64,000 nucleotides of DNA from an uncultured Erysipelotrichaceae bacterium (GCA_947385085.1 CANDJN010000002.1:53760-117759), one strand, 5' to 3'; positions 53,261-63,033 are shown, counted from the first letter of the stretch. Notes: generated by a model from the sequence alone, not told the origin. Numbers and translations are program-made.

Positions 53261-54112
53261 ATGAAAGCGATTATCGCTACTCCTTCCGCAACGAAGGAAT
53301 ATTTAACAAAATATCAATGTATGGCGAAGAAGGGATATGGCCAGAATTTTTTGATCGAACCGGGCATTGTCGATAAAATTGCCCGTCACGCGGTGATTTC
53401 CGATCATTGCGCTGTTTTGGAAATCGGACCGGGTATTGGCGCATTGACGCAGTTTTTATGTCGCTATGCGAAGCGGGTTATCGCTTATGAGGTGGATGAA
53501 CGCCTGCCCCGTGTGTTAGAAGACAGCTTAGCGGATTGCGATAATTTCACCTTAATCATGGAGGACTTTTTAAATGTCGATGTGACATGCGTGGTTAATG
53601 AATTGACGCAAAAGGGTTATGATGTAGTGGTGGCTGCCAATTTGCCGTACTATATTACAACGCCGATCTTGTTTCAGCTGTTTGAAAGCCGTTCACCGAT
53701 CCGGGCGATTACCGTCATGATGCAGAAGGAAGTGGCGGATCGCTTTCATGCCAAAGTGAACAGTGCTGATTATAATGCGTTAAGCATCATCACGCAGTAT
53801 CGCTGTGAGGTGACGCCGATTATGAATGTACCGCGCAATGTGTTTATGCCTAAGCCAAAGGTGGACAGTGCTGTAGTGCAGTTTCGCTTTAAGGAAGTAT
53901 CGCCGCTTGTGGATGAGGATAAATTGTTTGCCTTGATTAAGGCATGCTTTCGTCAACGGCGCAAAACAATTTTAAATAACTTGGGTGAATATTTGGGAAA
54001 TAATAAAGAAAAAGCTAGGGAAATACTGGAGAAAGCGGAAATTGATGCGAAGATGCGGCCGCAGAATATCACGCTGGAACAATTCTTAAGATTATATGAG
54101 GTGAGCCTATGA
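53261..54112 (+). CDS. rsmA: 16S rRNA dimethyladenosine transferase RsmA/KsgA
   Basis: A 283-residue methyltransferase that dimethylates two adenines near the 3' end of 16S rRNA. Motifs: GYGQNFLIE, EIGPGIGALTQFL for S-adenosylmethionine, and the catalytic NLPYYITTPI. Stop overlaps ispE (ATGA). Confidence 0.95.
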   Translation: MKAIIATPSATKEYLTKYQCMAKKGYGQNFLIEPGIVDKIARHAVISDHCAVLEIGPGIGALTQFLCRYAKRVIAYEVDERLPRVLEDSLADCDNFTLIMEDFLNVDVTCVVNELTQKGYDVVVAANLPYYITTPILFQLFESRSPIRAITVMMQKEVADRFHAKVNSADYNALSIITQYRCEVTPIMNVPRNVFMPKPKVDSAVVQFRFKEVSPLVDEDKLFALIKACFRQRRKTILNNLGEYLGNNKEKAREILEKAEIDAKMRPQNITLEQFLRLYEVSL

Positions 54113-54963
54113 AGGAATGGTATGCGAATGCCAAAATCAACCTGTGCCTGGATGTCGCAGGACGTTATGAGAACGGCTATCATGAGCTGAATATGATCAT
54201 GGTTCCGCTCCAGCTACATGATACGTTGTTGTGGGAAGTGGCGGATGAGGATGCTTTTGTATGTGATGACAAGAGCTTGCCGATGGATTCCTCCAATACG
54301 TTAGTGAGAGCGGCAGCCTTGATGCGCAAAACCTTTGCGATCAATGATCATTTTCATATCCAATGTCAAAAGCGCATTCCGATGCAGGCAGGCCTGGCAG
54401 GCGGCAGCGGGGATGCGGCGGCGCTCATGCGCGGACTTTGGGAACATTATTCCCTGCCTTGTACATTAGCAGAACTCGCTGATTTAGGCAAACAGATCGG
54501 AGCGGATGTGCCCTTTTGTATTCACAATACATGCGCACGGGTAGGCGGGATCGGAGAACGTATCATTCCCTTTGAAAACCGTTGTGATTTTGGCGTGTTA
54601 TTGGTGAAACCCCAACAGGGTGTGAGCACCAAAGCGGCGTTTCAATCATTAGATATTGATCAATGTCCGCATCCCAGTGCCAAAGCGTGTCAAGCGGCAT
54701 TGATGAACGGTGATTTTGATCGTTTTTGTGCTCTGGCCCAAAACAGTTTGGAAACAAGTGCCTTTGCCTTGGTGAAGGAAGTGGCGCAGGTGAAACAGGA
54801 ATTAATGGCGTTTCATTTTCCGTTGGTGTTAATGAGCGGCAGCGGTTCTACCGTATTCGCATTAAGCAATGATCGTAACAAGCTTCATGCCGTAAAAAAG
54901 ATAATGGGACAGCGCTATGCGTTTGCGGAGGTTAGCGAATTGCTTGAACAGAAAGCATCTTAA
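54109..54963 (+). CDS. ispE: 4-diphosphocytidyl-2-C-methyl-D-erythritol kinase
   Basis: A 284-residue GHMP kinase of the MEP isoprenoid pathway. YANAKINLCLDV at the N-terminus, the ATP loop PMQAGLAGGSGDAAAL and MSGSGSTVFAL at the C-terminus are all present. It is translationally coupled to rsmA; a terminator follows. Confidence 0.95.
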   Translation: MKEWYANAKINLCLDVAGRYENGYHELNMIMVPLQLHDTLLWEVADEDAFVCDDKSLPMDSSNTLVRAAALMRKTFAINDHFHIQCQKRIPMQAGLAGGSGDAAALMRGLWEHYSLPCTLAELADLGKQIGADVPFCIHNTCARVGGIGERIIPFENRCDFGVLLVKPQQGVSTKAAFQSLDIDQCPHPSAKACQAALMNGDFDRFCALAQNSLETSAFALVKEVAQVKQELMAFHFPLVLMSGSGSTVFALSNDRNKLHAVKKIMGQRYAFAEVSELLEQKAS

Positions 54964-54974
54964 TAGATAAAAGC

Positions 54975-55010
54975 GAGTGCATCTTCTCATGAAAATGCAC
55001 TCAATTTAAT
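54975..55010 (+). terminator. Terminator of rnmV-rsmA-ispE
   Basis: GAGTGCAT (54975-54982) pairs with ATGCACTC (54995-55002), followed by a short AT-rich run. Confidence 0.6.
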
Positions 55011-55075
55011 ATTGAATATGATTTCATCCATAATATTGAAATCATTTCCTAGTAAATATGATCAAAAATGATTCA

Positions 55076-56335
55076 TTACTCAATGATATGATAGCTGTAT
55101 TTCCAGGCCAACAGTCTTTTCACCGCTTGATCAATTTGTGCTTCACTGATTCTGCCTTCATTAACCGCATTGAGTATTTCCTTTTTATTAGCTTGAAAAT
55201 CAGAGGTGATAATCATATCATTGCCGGCTAATATCGCTTGTACTGCGGCTTCACCGTTATCGACATATGTCTTTACCGCATCCATATTTAAATCGTCGGT
55301 CATGATGATGCCGGAGAAATGCAGATTTTCACGCAGGATGTTATGAACCTGTTTGGAAAGGGAAGCGGGATGATTTGGATCCATGGAGGTCACGATGGTA
55401 TGACTCACCAGAATACAGGGGGCATCGGCCTGAATCCCACTGATAAAGGGAAGGAAATCCGCCGTTTGAAATGTTTCATAGCTTCGCTCATCTACCGCGA
55501 TTCCCGTATGGGTATCCGCATTATCGCCATAGCCGGGAAAGTGTTTCATGACGGAAATCATGCCATCATCATTCATAGCGCGAATCAGTTGAGATACATA
55601 TGCGGCAGTGGTTTGTGCATCTTGACCTAAAGATCGATCATACATAAAAGCCATAGGGTCAATGGAAATATCCGCAACTGGCGCAAGATTCATATTTAAG
55701 CCGATGCTTTTTAATAATGCGGATTTTTCTGCGCTATCTGTTAATATAGCCGGTAGCTGTCCGCTATCATAGATTGTTCGCGGTGATGCGAAACGGTCAG
55801 CACGAAATTCAGGATAAGCGCTGACACGAACAACACTGCCCCCTTCTTCATCAACTGCCAGGATTAAGCCAAGCTTACTGGCATTTTGAAGGCGCTGTAA
55901 TTTTTCCAGTATCGAGCCTTTGGTTTCATTGGCAAAATCCTTGCTGAATAAAATATATCCACCGGGATGATCGTTTTTAATTTCCTCCATCGCTCCATCA
56001 TCATGGAAGCGAACGAGAAACAGCTGACCGATTTTTTCGTTTAAGGTCATGCTTTGTAATAAGGCTTCCGCTTGTCCATAATAGTTTGAAAATAACTCCT
56101 GATATTCCTTTGCGACGGTTGTTGCACGATCATGCATCGATGCGATGATTGGTGTGACATCACGTTCCTGTTGATCCTTATCCGTAATCAAATCTTCCGG
56201 TTCGCTGCTTGATTGGACGCGATGGATGACCCATAGCTCCATACCGACAGAGACGCAAAGGATCACAGCCAATATGATTAGGGTAGTTAATGAATTATGT
56301 TTTTTTTCACTTTGTTCTTTGTCCATCGTTTTCAT
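55076..56335 (-). CDS. Family 3 glycoside hydrolase (NagZ-like beta-N-acetylhexosaminidase)
   Basis: A 419-residue protein with one N-terminal transmembrane segment or signal anchor (about residues 15-34), so it is exported or membrane-held. The catalytic part has the NagZ pattern: PGGYILFSKDF, AVDEEGGSVVR, KHFPGYGDNADTHTG with the Asp-His pair, and IMTDDLNM with the nucleophile Asp. It should release N-acetylglucosamine from muropeptides at the cell surface. It stands alone. Confidence 0.88.
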   Translation of the reverse strand: MKTMDKEQSEKKHNSLTTLIILAVILCVSVGMELWVIHRVQSSSEPEDLITDKDQQERDVTPIIASMHDRATTVAKEYQELFSNYYGQAEALLQSMTLNEKIGQLFLVRFHDDGAMEEIKNDHPGGYILFSKDFANETKGSILEKLQRLQNASKLGLILAVDEEGGSVVRVSAYPEFRADRFASPRTIYDSGQLPAILTDSAEKSALLKSIGLNMNLAPVADISIDPMAFMYDRSLGQDAQTTAAYVSQLIRAMNDDGMISVMKHFPGYGDNADTHTGIAVDERSYETFQTADFLPFISGIQADAPCILVSHTIVTSMDPNHPASLSKQVHNILRENLHFSGIIMTDDLNMDAVKTYVDNGEAAVQAILAGNDMIITSDFQANKKEILNAVNEGRISEAQIDQAVKRLLAWKYSYHIIE

Positions 56336-56607
56336 AGCCTTTCTGAATCATCTGATACAACAAGTACACTTTCTTCACACACATCATTTTGAATTCTTAT
56401 TATGTGTTCCTGAATGGTATCATTATAACATGAGTAAGTGAAAATGTATTAAGCAGATTGTTAAGAGTAATGAGGAATTGCATAGAAACAACAAATACAT
56501 GGATCCTTTCCCAGCATATGGAAAAGGATGCCATAATTGATAAAAAAAAGCCGCAAAGCAGGCTTAGAAGAATTATATATAATATAAAAGGGATTCTTAA
56601 AAAACAC
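56336..56607. other. Intergenic region between nagZ-like and ABC operon
   Basis: About 270 AT-rich bases with TATAAT on the minus strand (56422-56427) as the likely -10 of the glycosidase gene. There is no further gene or structure that I can support. Confidence 0.5.
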
Positions 56608-56653
56608 TTGACTTACTAACTCCTATGGTATATTGTATTAATACAGGTAGTAC
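56608..56653 (+). promoter_or_regulatory. Promoter/operator of the twin ABC operon
   Basis: TTGACT (56608-56613) with a weak -10 about 17 bases on (TATTGT or TATATT) overlaps the palindrome TGTATTAATACA (56634-56645). TTACTA and TAGTAC half-sites lie on either side. The arrangement recalls operators of YtrA-type GntR repressors, and the regulator is encoded in the operon. Confidence 0.5.
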
Positions 56654-56669
56654 AGTCGGAGGTGACAGG

Positions 56670-57572
56670 ATGCTTAAGGTCAGAAAACTGGAAAAGCGAT
56701 TACAGGATCATTTGGTGTTACAGGATTTGGATATGGATGTGGATGATGGCTGTATTTACGGCTTGATCGGACCGAATGGGGCAGGAAAATCAACGCTGTT
56801 AAGAGTTCTTTCCGGTGTTTATGAGCCTGATTTAGGCTGTGTCTGTATTGATGAACATAATATTCATAAAGAAGTGGAACAGCGATCACAGCTGCTTCTG
56901 ATTGGAGATTCACCCTTTTATTTCCATAATGCGACATTGTTTGACATGAAAAAATTCTATCAGATTGCGCATCCGAATTGGGATGATGCGTATTATCATC
57001 GTTTGATTAAGCTGTTTGATCTGGATGATCATCAGCCGTTGGATAAATATTCTAAGGGAATGAAGCGCCAGGGCTTTCTCATTCTCGGCTTATGTGCGGC
57101 TCCGCGTTATTTGTTATTAGATGAAGCCTTTGACGGCTTGGATCCGCATATGCGAATGACGATGAAAAAGGAAATTGCTCAGCGTTTGGAGGAACGGCAA
57201 ATGAGCGTTATCATATCCTCGCACAATCTTCGTGAGATGGAGGAAATATGCGATCATTTCGGTATATTGGAGGATGGGCATTTGATTACCTCCGGTTCGA
57301 TGAGCGAACGGCTGAACGAGGTACATCGCTTTCAGCTTGCCTTTGCGGATAATGTCAATGAGGATATGTTTGCGGATTTGCCGCTGTTATCGATTCAGAT
57401 TGATTCGCGTATTGTCAACCTTGTAGCGGAGGGGACTTTGAAATACTTGGAGGAAAAGCTTCATAATTTGCATCCGCTGATGATGGAAACGTTGCCGGTA
57501 ACGCTGGAGGAAGTGTTCTTCTATGTGATGAAACAAAGAGAGGAGCGTAAGCATGAAAAGTCTAAAGCTTGA
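56670..57572 (+). CDS. ABC transporter ATPase (first copy)
   Basis: A 300-residue ATPase with Walker A GPNGAGKST, signature YSKGMKRQG and Walker B YLLLDEAFDGLDP. A C-terminal extension of about 80 residues is shared with the second copy at 59443. The ATG 56670 follows GGAGGTG; the in-frame start 45 bases upstream lies in the operator. It overlaps the permease gene by 20 bases. Together they form an exporter of the YtrB type. Confidence 0.9.
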   Translation: MLKVRKLEKRLQDHLVLQDLDMDVDDGCIYGLIGPNGAGKSTLLRVLSGVYEPDLGCVCIDEHNIHKEVEQRSQLLLIGDSPFYFHNATLFDMKKFYQIAHPNWDDAYYHRLIKLFDLDDHQPLDKYSKGMKRQGFLILGLCAAPRYLLLDEAFDGLDPHMRMTMKKEIAQRLEERQMSVIISSHNLREMEEICDHFGILEDGHLITSGSMSERLNEVHRFQLAFADNVNEDMFADLPLLSIQIDSRIVNLVAEGTLKYLEEKLHNLHPLMMETLPVTLEEVFFYVMKQREERKHEKSKA

Positions 57573-59061
57573 GGGTCTGCGTTTAACCCCTCAGGAACAA
57601 CAATATGCCAAGCATTATATGAAGACGCATATGCGTTTGGCAATCGTCGTGGTCATCGTTTTATGTCTGTTTGTGCTGCATTTGCTCATACCGGATTCCC
57701 TAATCTATATTCCACTGTCAATATTTGACGGCAGTTTAAACGGCGTTGTTGGCGGCGAGGGGCTGTCCATGTTTTTTATCAGTATTTGTATATTGGCATA
57801 TTTATTGCCGCTCTTTCAGTTTCGCTTTTTGATGCAGCGATCGGGCAGTGACTTGTATTTATCTTTGCCGATTGAGCGCAAACGGCTGTTTTATATTCAT
57901 TACGGCATTGGCTTGGTGTTTCTCATCGCATGTGCGCTGATCGAACTGCTCGTCATGTTATGCTTTGTGGGATCGACAGGCAATGGCTTAAACGATCTGA
58001 GTCTCAATACGCGCTTTGTTTGCGGTATCTATATTGTACTGGGAGTTTGTCTCTATACGTTTTTTGTAGCGCTGATCATGCATTGCCATCGGATTTTGGA
58101 TGGTGTGCTGATCTGCATCATCTATACTATTCTGCCGCTATTGATCTATTATTCGCTGGGCACATTCCTACATCAGGCACAGTGCGATGCCATGCATGCT
58201 GATACCTTTTATCGCTACTTTACGAATGAAAGTGTGATACAATATCGCGACATCGTCTTTATGTTTGCGGCATTGTTATCGATACCATGGCAGATGAATT
58301 GCTGGCTGGATGTGGCATATTGTGAGCCAGGCGCGTCCTCTTCGTTTTTAGTGGCAGCGCTGATTGCGTGGATGATTGTCGCAATCCTGTGCTATCTTCA
58401 TGCACGAGACAAGATGATCCGTATGCGCAGTGAAACAAGTGGTCAGCCAACCCAGTCTTTACTTACGTATCCGCTGTTGATTCCCATATTGGCGCTGATC
58501 TTTGTGATGGCATTTGGCGGCGGTGAAATAATATCATTTTCGATTTTCATGATCTTGGCAGTTTACCTGCTTGCCTATTGTTTCGCTCAGCGTAAGCTTA
58601 CCTTTGATTATCGCAATCTGCTTGTCTATGTTGCGATTGTCTTATGTAGCAGCGCTCTCTACCATCTTATCGGCATCAATCACTGGTTTCAAACGGTGAA
58701 GGAAATACCGGAAGTGGATGAAGTGGAATATATGAATGTGGAGATTCAGTTCCGCAGCGAGGCGAATGAATTTGATTACAAGATAAGTGAGGCGATAAGC
58801 GATCCAAAAGTGATTCAAGAATTCATACAGGATCAAGAAATATTAGCGAAACATCATGAGAAAAGGACCGATGATGAACCATGTATAGCATCCGTTACCT
58901 TCTATTATCATTCCCAAGGCACCGTTGATGCGTTGTGCTATGAATGCCGCAAAGGCTCAAAGGATCAAGAAATGATTGATCAAATGATTTCAAAATGGCA
59001 GAAGAAAAATTATTTGACGAATCCGGAATATTTTGACAGTATTGATGCGGATATGGAATAG
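57553..59061 (+). CDS. ABC transporter permease (first copy)
   Basis: A 502-residue membrane protein with about ten hydrophobic segments. After the last transmembrane segment (about residue 385) comes a soluble domain of about 120 residues with many acidic residues (IPEVDEVEYMNVEIQFRSE). Its order and the LPIERKRLFY segment are mirrored by the permease at 60327 (LPISRKHMFF), so the two are paralogues. The substrate is unknown. Start after GGAGCG. Confidence 0.78.
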   Translation: MKSLKLEGLRLTPQEQQYAKHYMKTHMRLAIVVVIVLCLFVLHLLIPDSLIYIPLSIFDGSLNGVVGGEGLSMFFISICILAYLLPLFQFRFLMQRSGSDLYLSLPIERKRLFYIHYGIGLVFLIACALIELLVMLCFVGSTGNGLNDLSLNTRFVCGIYIVLGVCLYTFFVALIMHCHRILDGVLICIIYTILPLLIYYSLGTFLHQAQCDAMHADTFYRYFTNESVIQYRDIVFMFAALLSIPWQMNCWLDVAYCEPGASSSFLVAALIAWMIVAILCYLHARDKMIRMRSETSGQPTQSLLTYPLLIPILALIFVMAFGGGEIISFSIFMILAVYLLAYCFAQRKLTFDYRNLLVYVAIVLCSSALYHLIGINHWFQTVKEIPEVDEVEYMNVEIQFRSEANEFDYKISEAISDPKVIQEFIQDQEILAKHHEKRTDDEPCIASVTFYYHSQGTVDALCYECRKGSKDQEMIDQMISKWQKKNYLTNPEYFDSIDADME

Positions 59062-59072
59062 GAGGGAATGTA

Positions 59073-59450
59073 ATGTTCATCATTAAACCACAGAGCCGAC
59101 TGCCGATATTTGAACAGTTAAAAGCACAAATATTGGAATTTATCGCATTGGGAATATTGGCACCGGATGACAAGCTTCCCTCGGTTCGTTCGCTGGCTGC
59201 CGAACTGGCAATCAACCCGAATACCGTTGCCAAGGCATATCAGGAATTGGAACTACAGGGTTATTTATATACGGTTGCGGGAAAGGGATGCTTTATTTTG
59301 GATAATCATCTGGATGATCAAATCAAACAGGTCAAGCTAAAAGAGTTTAAAGAATCTGTCGGGGAGCTAAAACGGCATCAAATCGGGGAAGATGAGGTCA
59401 TTACCGCAGTAAAGGAAGTATATGAGGAAGCAGGTGATCCCCATGATTGA
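59073..59450 (+). CDS. GntR family regulator (YtrA type)
   Basis: A 125-residue short GntR regulator with the winged helix PIFEQLKAQILEFIALGILA...PSVRSLAAELAINPNTVAKAYQELE and only a small helical tail, the YtrA subfamily form that controls ABC exporters. It lies between the two ABC pairs and its last codons overlap the second ATPase, so it is made with them and likely represses its own operon in response to a cell-envelope signal. Confidence 0.9.
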   Translation: MFIIKPQSRLPIFEQLKAQILEFIALGILAPDDKLPSVRSLAAELAINPNTVAKAYQELELQGYLYTVAGKGCFILDNHLDDQIKQVKLKEFKESVGELKRHQIGEDEVITAVKEVYEEAGDPHD

Positions 59451-60327
59451 GTGTCGAAATGTGTATAAATTTCTAGGGAAAAAGCAAGTGCTACAGGATG
59501 TGAATCTGGAAATTCAGGATGGTACGATCTTTGGCTTGATCGGCCCTAACGGCGCCGGAAAGTCTACGTTATTGCGGATGCTGGCAGGGATTTATCAATG
59601 TGACGGCGGTCAGATCGTATTGGATAATGAGCGCATTTTTGATCATCCCGATTCCAAGCGACAAATTCTGTTTATCAGCGATGAACCATTCCAGTTTTTT
59701 CATGCGTCATTAAAGGATATGAAAGAATTTTATCAGGACTGGTATCCGGTAGACGAGCGTTTATATCATCATTATTTAGAGCTGTTTCATCTCGATGAAA
59801 ATAAGCCGCTGAAGAATTTTTCCAAGGGCATGAAACGACAGGCGTTTATTTTACTGGGACTTGCGGCATCACCGCGTTATTTGTTATTGGATGAAGCCTT
59901 TGACGGGCTGGATCCGATGATGCGTCATCATTTTAAAAATGTGATCAGTGAACGCATCGCCGATCAAAAGATGAGTGTGATTATCGCCTCTCATGATTTA
60001 AAGGAAATGGAGGCGCTGTGCGATACGTTTGCGATGCTGGAAAAGGGCACGGTTCGCACCAGCGGCGCTTTGGATCATGAGCTGGCAAAGGTACACCGCA
60101 TCCAGCTGGCTTTTGACAAGGTGGTAGAGCCTGAATTATTTCATGATATGGATATTGTGACGATGCAGATACGCTCACGCGTCGTCAATCTATATGTGCG
60201 CGGTGAGGTGGAAAAAATCGAAGCGTATTTACAGACGTTAAATCCGCTGGTGATGGAAATTTTACCGGTAAACTTGGAAGAAATGTTTATTCAGGAGGTT
60301 TTGCATGATAAGGAGGGACTCGTGTGA
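59443..60327 (+). CDS. ABC transporter ATPase (second copy)
   Basis: A 294-residue ATPase with Walker A GPNGAGKST, signature FSKGMKRQA and Walker B YLLLDEAFDGLDP. It is a close paralogue of the ATPase at 56670, including the C-terminal HRIQLAFDK region. The start ATG 59443 overlaps the end of the GntR gene. Its stop overlaps the next permease start. Confidence 0.9.
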   Translation: MIECRNVYKFLGKKQVLQDVNLEIQDGTIFGLIGPNGAGKSTLLRMLAGIYQCDGGQIVLDNERIFDHPDSKRQILFISDEPFQFFHASLKDMKEFYQDWYPVDERLYHHYLELFHLDENKPLKNFSKGMKRQAFILLGLAASPRYLLLDEAFDGLDPMMRHHFKNVISERIADQKMSVIIASHDLKEMEALCDTFAMLEKGTVRTSGALDHELAKVHRIQLAFDKVVEPELFHDMDIVTMQIRSRVVNLYVRGEVEKIEAYLQTLNPLVMEILPVNLEEMFIQEVLHDKEGLV

Positions 60328-61757
60328 TGAATTATCAGCGTGCTTATCTGCAATGGTATTTCGGTAGAAATCACAAAAAAATCATCATGGCGGCAGCTTT
60401 CCTGCTTGTAAGCATGATCATTCCGATTTGGAACTGTGCTGCCAAGGATCAGATGGAGATGGTCATAGCGGTTGCCTATTGTTTATTGGCATTGAATACG
60501 TTAGGCGCATTGATTTTGCCGATTTTGCAGTTTCGTTATCAGATGAATCAGCGTGCCTGTGATTTGTATTTGCCGCTGCCGATCTCCCGCAAGCACATGT
60601 TTTTCATGCAGTTTGGCATCGGAGCGCTCCTGTTGGCATTGCCCAATCTGATTTATGAGATTGCCGTCTTGGGCAGTACGGCAGGAAGATCGTATTGGAA
60701 GGGGTATACCTTCCTAATGCTTATGTTACTGTTATTCAGCTTTGTGTTATACTGCTTCAACACATTTTTGGTGTTGCGTTGTCATAATCTGGCGGATGCG
60801 ATCTTTGCGGTGGTTGGCTTTCTGGTTGCGCAGCTTTTATTGGTTGCGGCGATTGATAGCCTGTTAAATAATGCCGTGTCTAAGATATTACCCGGCGGAG
60901 GCTCCGCATATGAATTCTTTTCCATGGATCTATATATGTTTTTATCACCGGTGATTTGTGCGATTCGCGCCACGGAGGCTATCCATGTGATGGTAAGTGA
61001 TGAAATCATGCACGGTTTTGCGACGTGGACACAATATTGTGATATTCATCCCCTGCATATCGCTTTATATGCAGTGCTGGCAATCGTTATCATTTATTTT
61101 GCCATGCGCACTTATGAAAAAAGCAAAGGCGAAGACAGTGAACAAAAGACCACTTCAAAATGGATTTATCCATCACTCATCACAATTGTCAGCGGCTGTT
61201 TGATTTTCGAAAATATCTTATCGCTGAATTATTTTATCTTTACAGTGATCCTATATTTCATTATGAATTTTGTGGCTCAGCGTAAAATTGCCGTTCGTCC
61301 GGAAATGGTGATTCGCTTTATCGTATTGGTAGCTGTCGCTCAGGTATTTTCACAGTCGTTAATTCAAACCGATGGCTTTGGCATGGTAAAGGATCTATAT
61401 GATCGAAGTGAATTACAGAGTGTATATTTGGATATCAGCTTTATTGAAAGAGATGATGAAGAAGAAACAAATGCGCCAATACCGCCAACAACCGAGCCTA
61501 CGTATTTGATGATGAATGATTGGAGTACTGATGAATGGCTGCTGGATCATGTCTATGCATTACAAAAGGATCTGTCTAAGGACAGTGATTATAAGGAAAC
61601 ATCAATGGCTAGCATCGATATTCATTATAAGCTCTCCAATCAAAAAATGATTCATCGCTATTATGTCGTTGACGCGGCGTTTCTTGATCAGTTGAATGCG
61701 ATCTGTGATTATATATCATCACATGATTATATTGATCATGACGGGAATGAAGATTGA
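60327..61757 (+). CDS. ABC transporter permease (second copy)
   Basis: A 476-residue membrane protein, paralogue of the permease at 57553 with the same topology: about ten hydrophobic segments, then an acidic soluble domain (ERDDEEETNAPIPPTTEP) of about 120 residues. I take ATG 60327, nine bases after AAGGAGGG, rather than the GTG one codon earlier. The substrate is unknown. Last gene of the operon. Confidence 0.78.
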   Translation: MNYQRAYLQWYFGRNHKKIIMAAAFLLVSMIIPIWNCAAKDQMEMVIAVAYCLLALNTLGALILPILQFRYQMNQRACDLYLPLPISRKHMFFMQFGIGALLLALPNLIYEIAVLGSTAGRSYWKGYTFLMLMLLLFSFVLYCFNTFLVLRCHNLADAIFAVVGFLVAQLLLVAAIDSLLNNAVSKILPGGGSAYEFFSMDLYMFLSPVICAIRATEAIHVMVSDEIMHGFATWTQYCDIHPLHIALYAVLAIVIIYFAMRTYEKSKGEDSEQKTTSKWIYPSLITIVSGCLIFENILSLNYFIFTVILYFIMNFVAQRKIAVRPEMVIRFIVLVAVAQVFSQSLIQTDGFGMVKDLYDRSELQSVYLDISFIERDDEEETNAPIPPTTEPTYLMMNDWSTDEWLLDHVYALQKDLSKDSDYKETSMASIDIHYKLSNQKMIHRYYVVDAAFLDQLNAICDYISSHDYIDHDGNED

Positions 61758-61937
61758 TTATAATGGGTTAAGTTTGTTATGATTTAAAGAGGAAGAGAAA
61801 TGTGATAGAAAAGCAAATAAAAGCCATTCTTTATCACGATGGAAGAATTTCTCACTCATATTCATCATAGAGCATACCCTTGATGAAAAAAGTTTTGATC
61901 AAAAACAAAAAATTCTCTTGCGATTTCAAAAAGCTAT

Positions 61938-61953
61938 GCTATAATGTTATAGC
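61938..61953. promoter_or_regulatory. Perfect palindrome overlapping the rpmE -10
   Basis: GCTATAATGTTATAGC (arms GCTATAA/TTATAGC) covers the -10 TATAAT of the rpmE promoter. The likely -35 is TTGCGA, 16 bases upstream. It would be a good operator, for example for a metal-responsive regulator, but it does not match the Zur box. Confidence 0.5.
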
Positions 61954-62000
61954 ACTTACTTTAGATTCGCATGAAATCTAAGGCGGAAGGAGAAAAGAAT

Positions 62001-62207
62001 ATGAAAAAAGGAATTCATCCGGAATACCATCGTATTATGGTAAAATGTACTTCTTGCGGTAATGAGTTTGAAACAGGTTCTACATCAAAGGAATTGCGTG
62101 TGGATACTTGTTCTAACTGCCATCCTTTCTATACCGGTCGTCAGCGTTTTGCGGCAGCTCAGGGTAGAATTGAGAAGTTTAATAAGAAATACGGTTTGGG
62201 TAAATAA
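62001..62207 (+). CDS. rpmE: Ribosomal protein bL31, zinc-binding form
   Basis: A 68-residue bL31 with two CxxC pairs (CTSCGNEF, CSNCHPFYTG), the zinc-containing form. MKKGIHPEYHRIMVKC is typical. I place the start at ATG 62001 after GAAGGAG; the ATG at 61971 would add an unlikely basic extension. A terminator follows at 62224. Confidence 0.95.
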   Translation: MKKGIHPEYHRIMVKCTSCGNEFETGSTSKELRVDTCSNCHPFYTGRQRFAAAQGRIEKFNKKYGLGK

Positions 62208-62223
62208 GCAGAATTCACAGAAG

Positions 62224-62254
62224 CAGTGTTGTCATATGATGACACTGTTTTTCT
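62224..62254 (+). terminator. Terminator of rpmE
   Basis: CAGTG..GTCAT and ATGAC..CTG pair and are followed by TTTTT. Confidence 0.75.
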
Positions 62255-62359
62255 ATATCTTAATTCTGATGCCTTCCTCATGAAATTGATGTCGATGCAT
62301 TCCTGATTCATGGAGTATATAAATTCAATTTTTATGCAGATTTATAATACTACTTTAAA

Positions 62360-63033
62360 TTGCAAGTGATTAACAGAACAATCAACGCTAAAATTAAAGA
62401 AGCATTAAAGACATATCCTGTCATTATAATAATCGGCGCAAGACAAAACGGTAAATCTACAGAAGTATACCGATTTGTTGAAAAGGGCTATCAATATATG
62501 TCTATAACATTGATGAACGTAACCTTGCCCAGGCCGATTCGAAATATTTTATAAAAAGACACCGCTATCCGCTTATTATTGATGAACTCCGATATGCGCC
62601 GATATTGATGGGAGTAATAGAAGAAATTGTGAACAAGAACAAAAAAAGATAAAGGTTTATTTATCTTAACAGGATCGCAGACCTTTCAATCAATGAAAAA
62701 TGTATCGCAATCCATGACAGGACGTGCGGCAATTTTTTATATGGAGCCTTTAAGTATGAAAGAAATTCATGGCGAGGCGGAGGTACCGTTTATTCCCAAT
62801 GAAGGTTCAATAAAGCAAATGATGAATCATCCGTTGAGTGTAAAGGACCTATATGAACAGATTAGTCAAGGCTTATATCCTGAATTATACAGTAATCCGA
62901 ATTTAACGAGTGAAATGTTTTATGCCCGTTATGGTGCGACGTATATTGATAGAGATATTAATGAATTATTAGAAGTAAGATATAAAAATAAATTTCATAA
63001 TTTTATGCAGATATTGGCTTCTCTTAAGAGGAT
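62360..63033 (+). pseudogene. Decayed AAA_14/DUF4143 ATPase gene
   Basis: A start region with MQVINRTINAKIKEALKTYP and the Walker A-like GARQNGKST is followed by a frame break near 62510, then YFIKRHRYPLIIDELRYAPI (Walker B) in another frame, a stop at 62649-62651, and then GLFILTGSQTFQSMKNVSQS and MTGRAAIFYMEPLS. After FHNFMQILASL the gene is cut short. The order matches the ATP-binding protein with AAA_14 and DUF4143 domains, found with toxin-antitoxin-like or defence-linked loci. At least three lesions; not functional. Confidence 0.75.
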
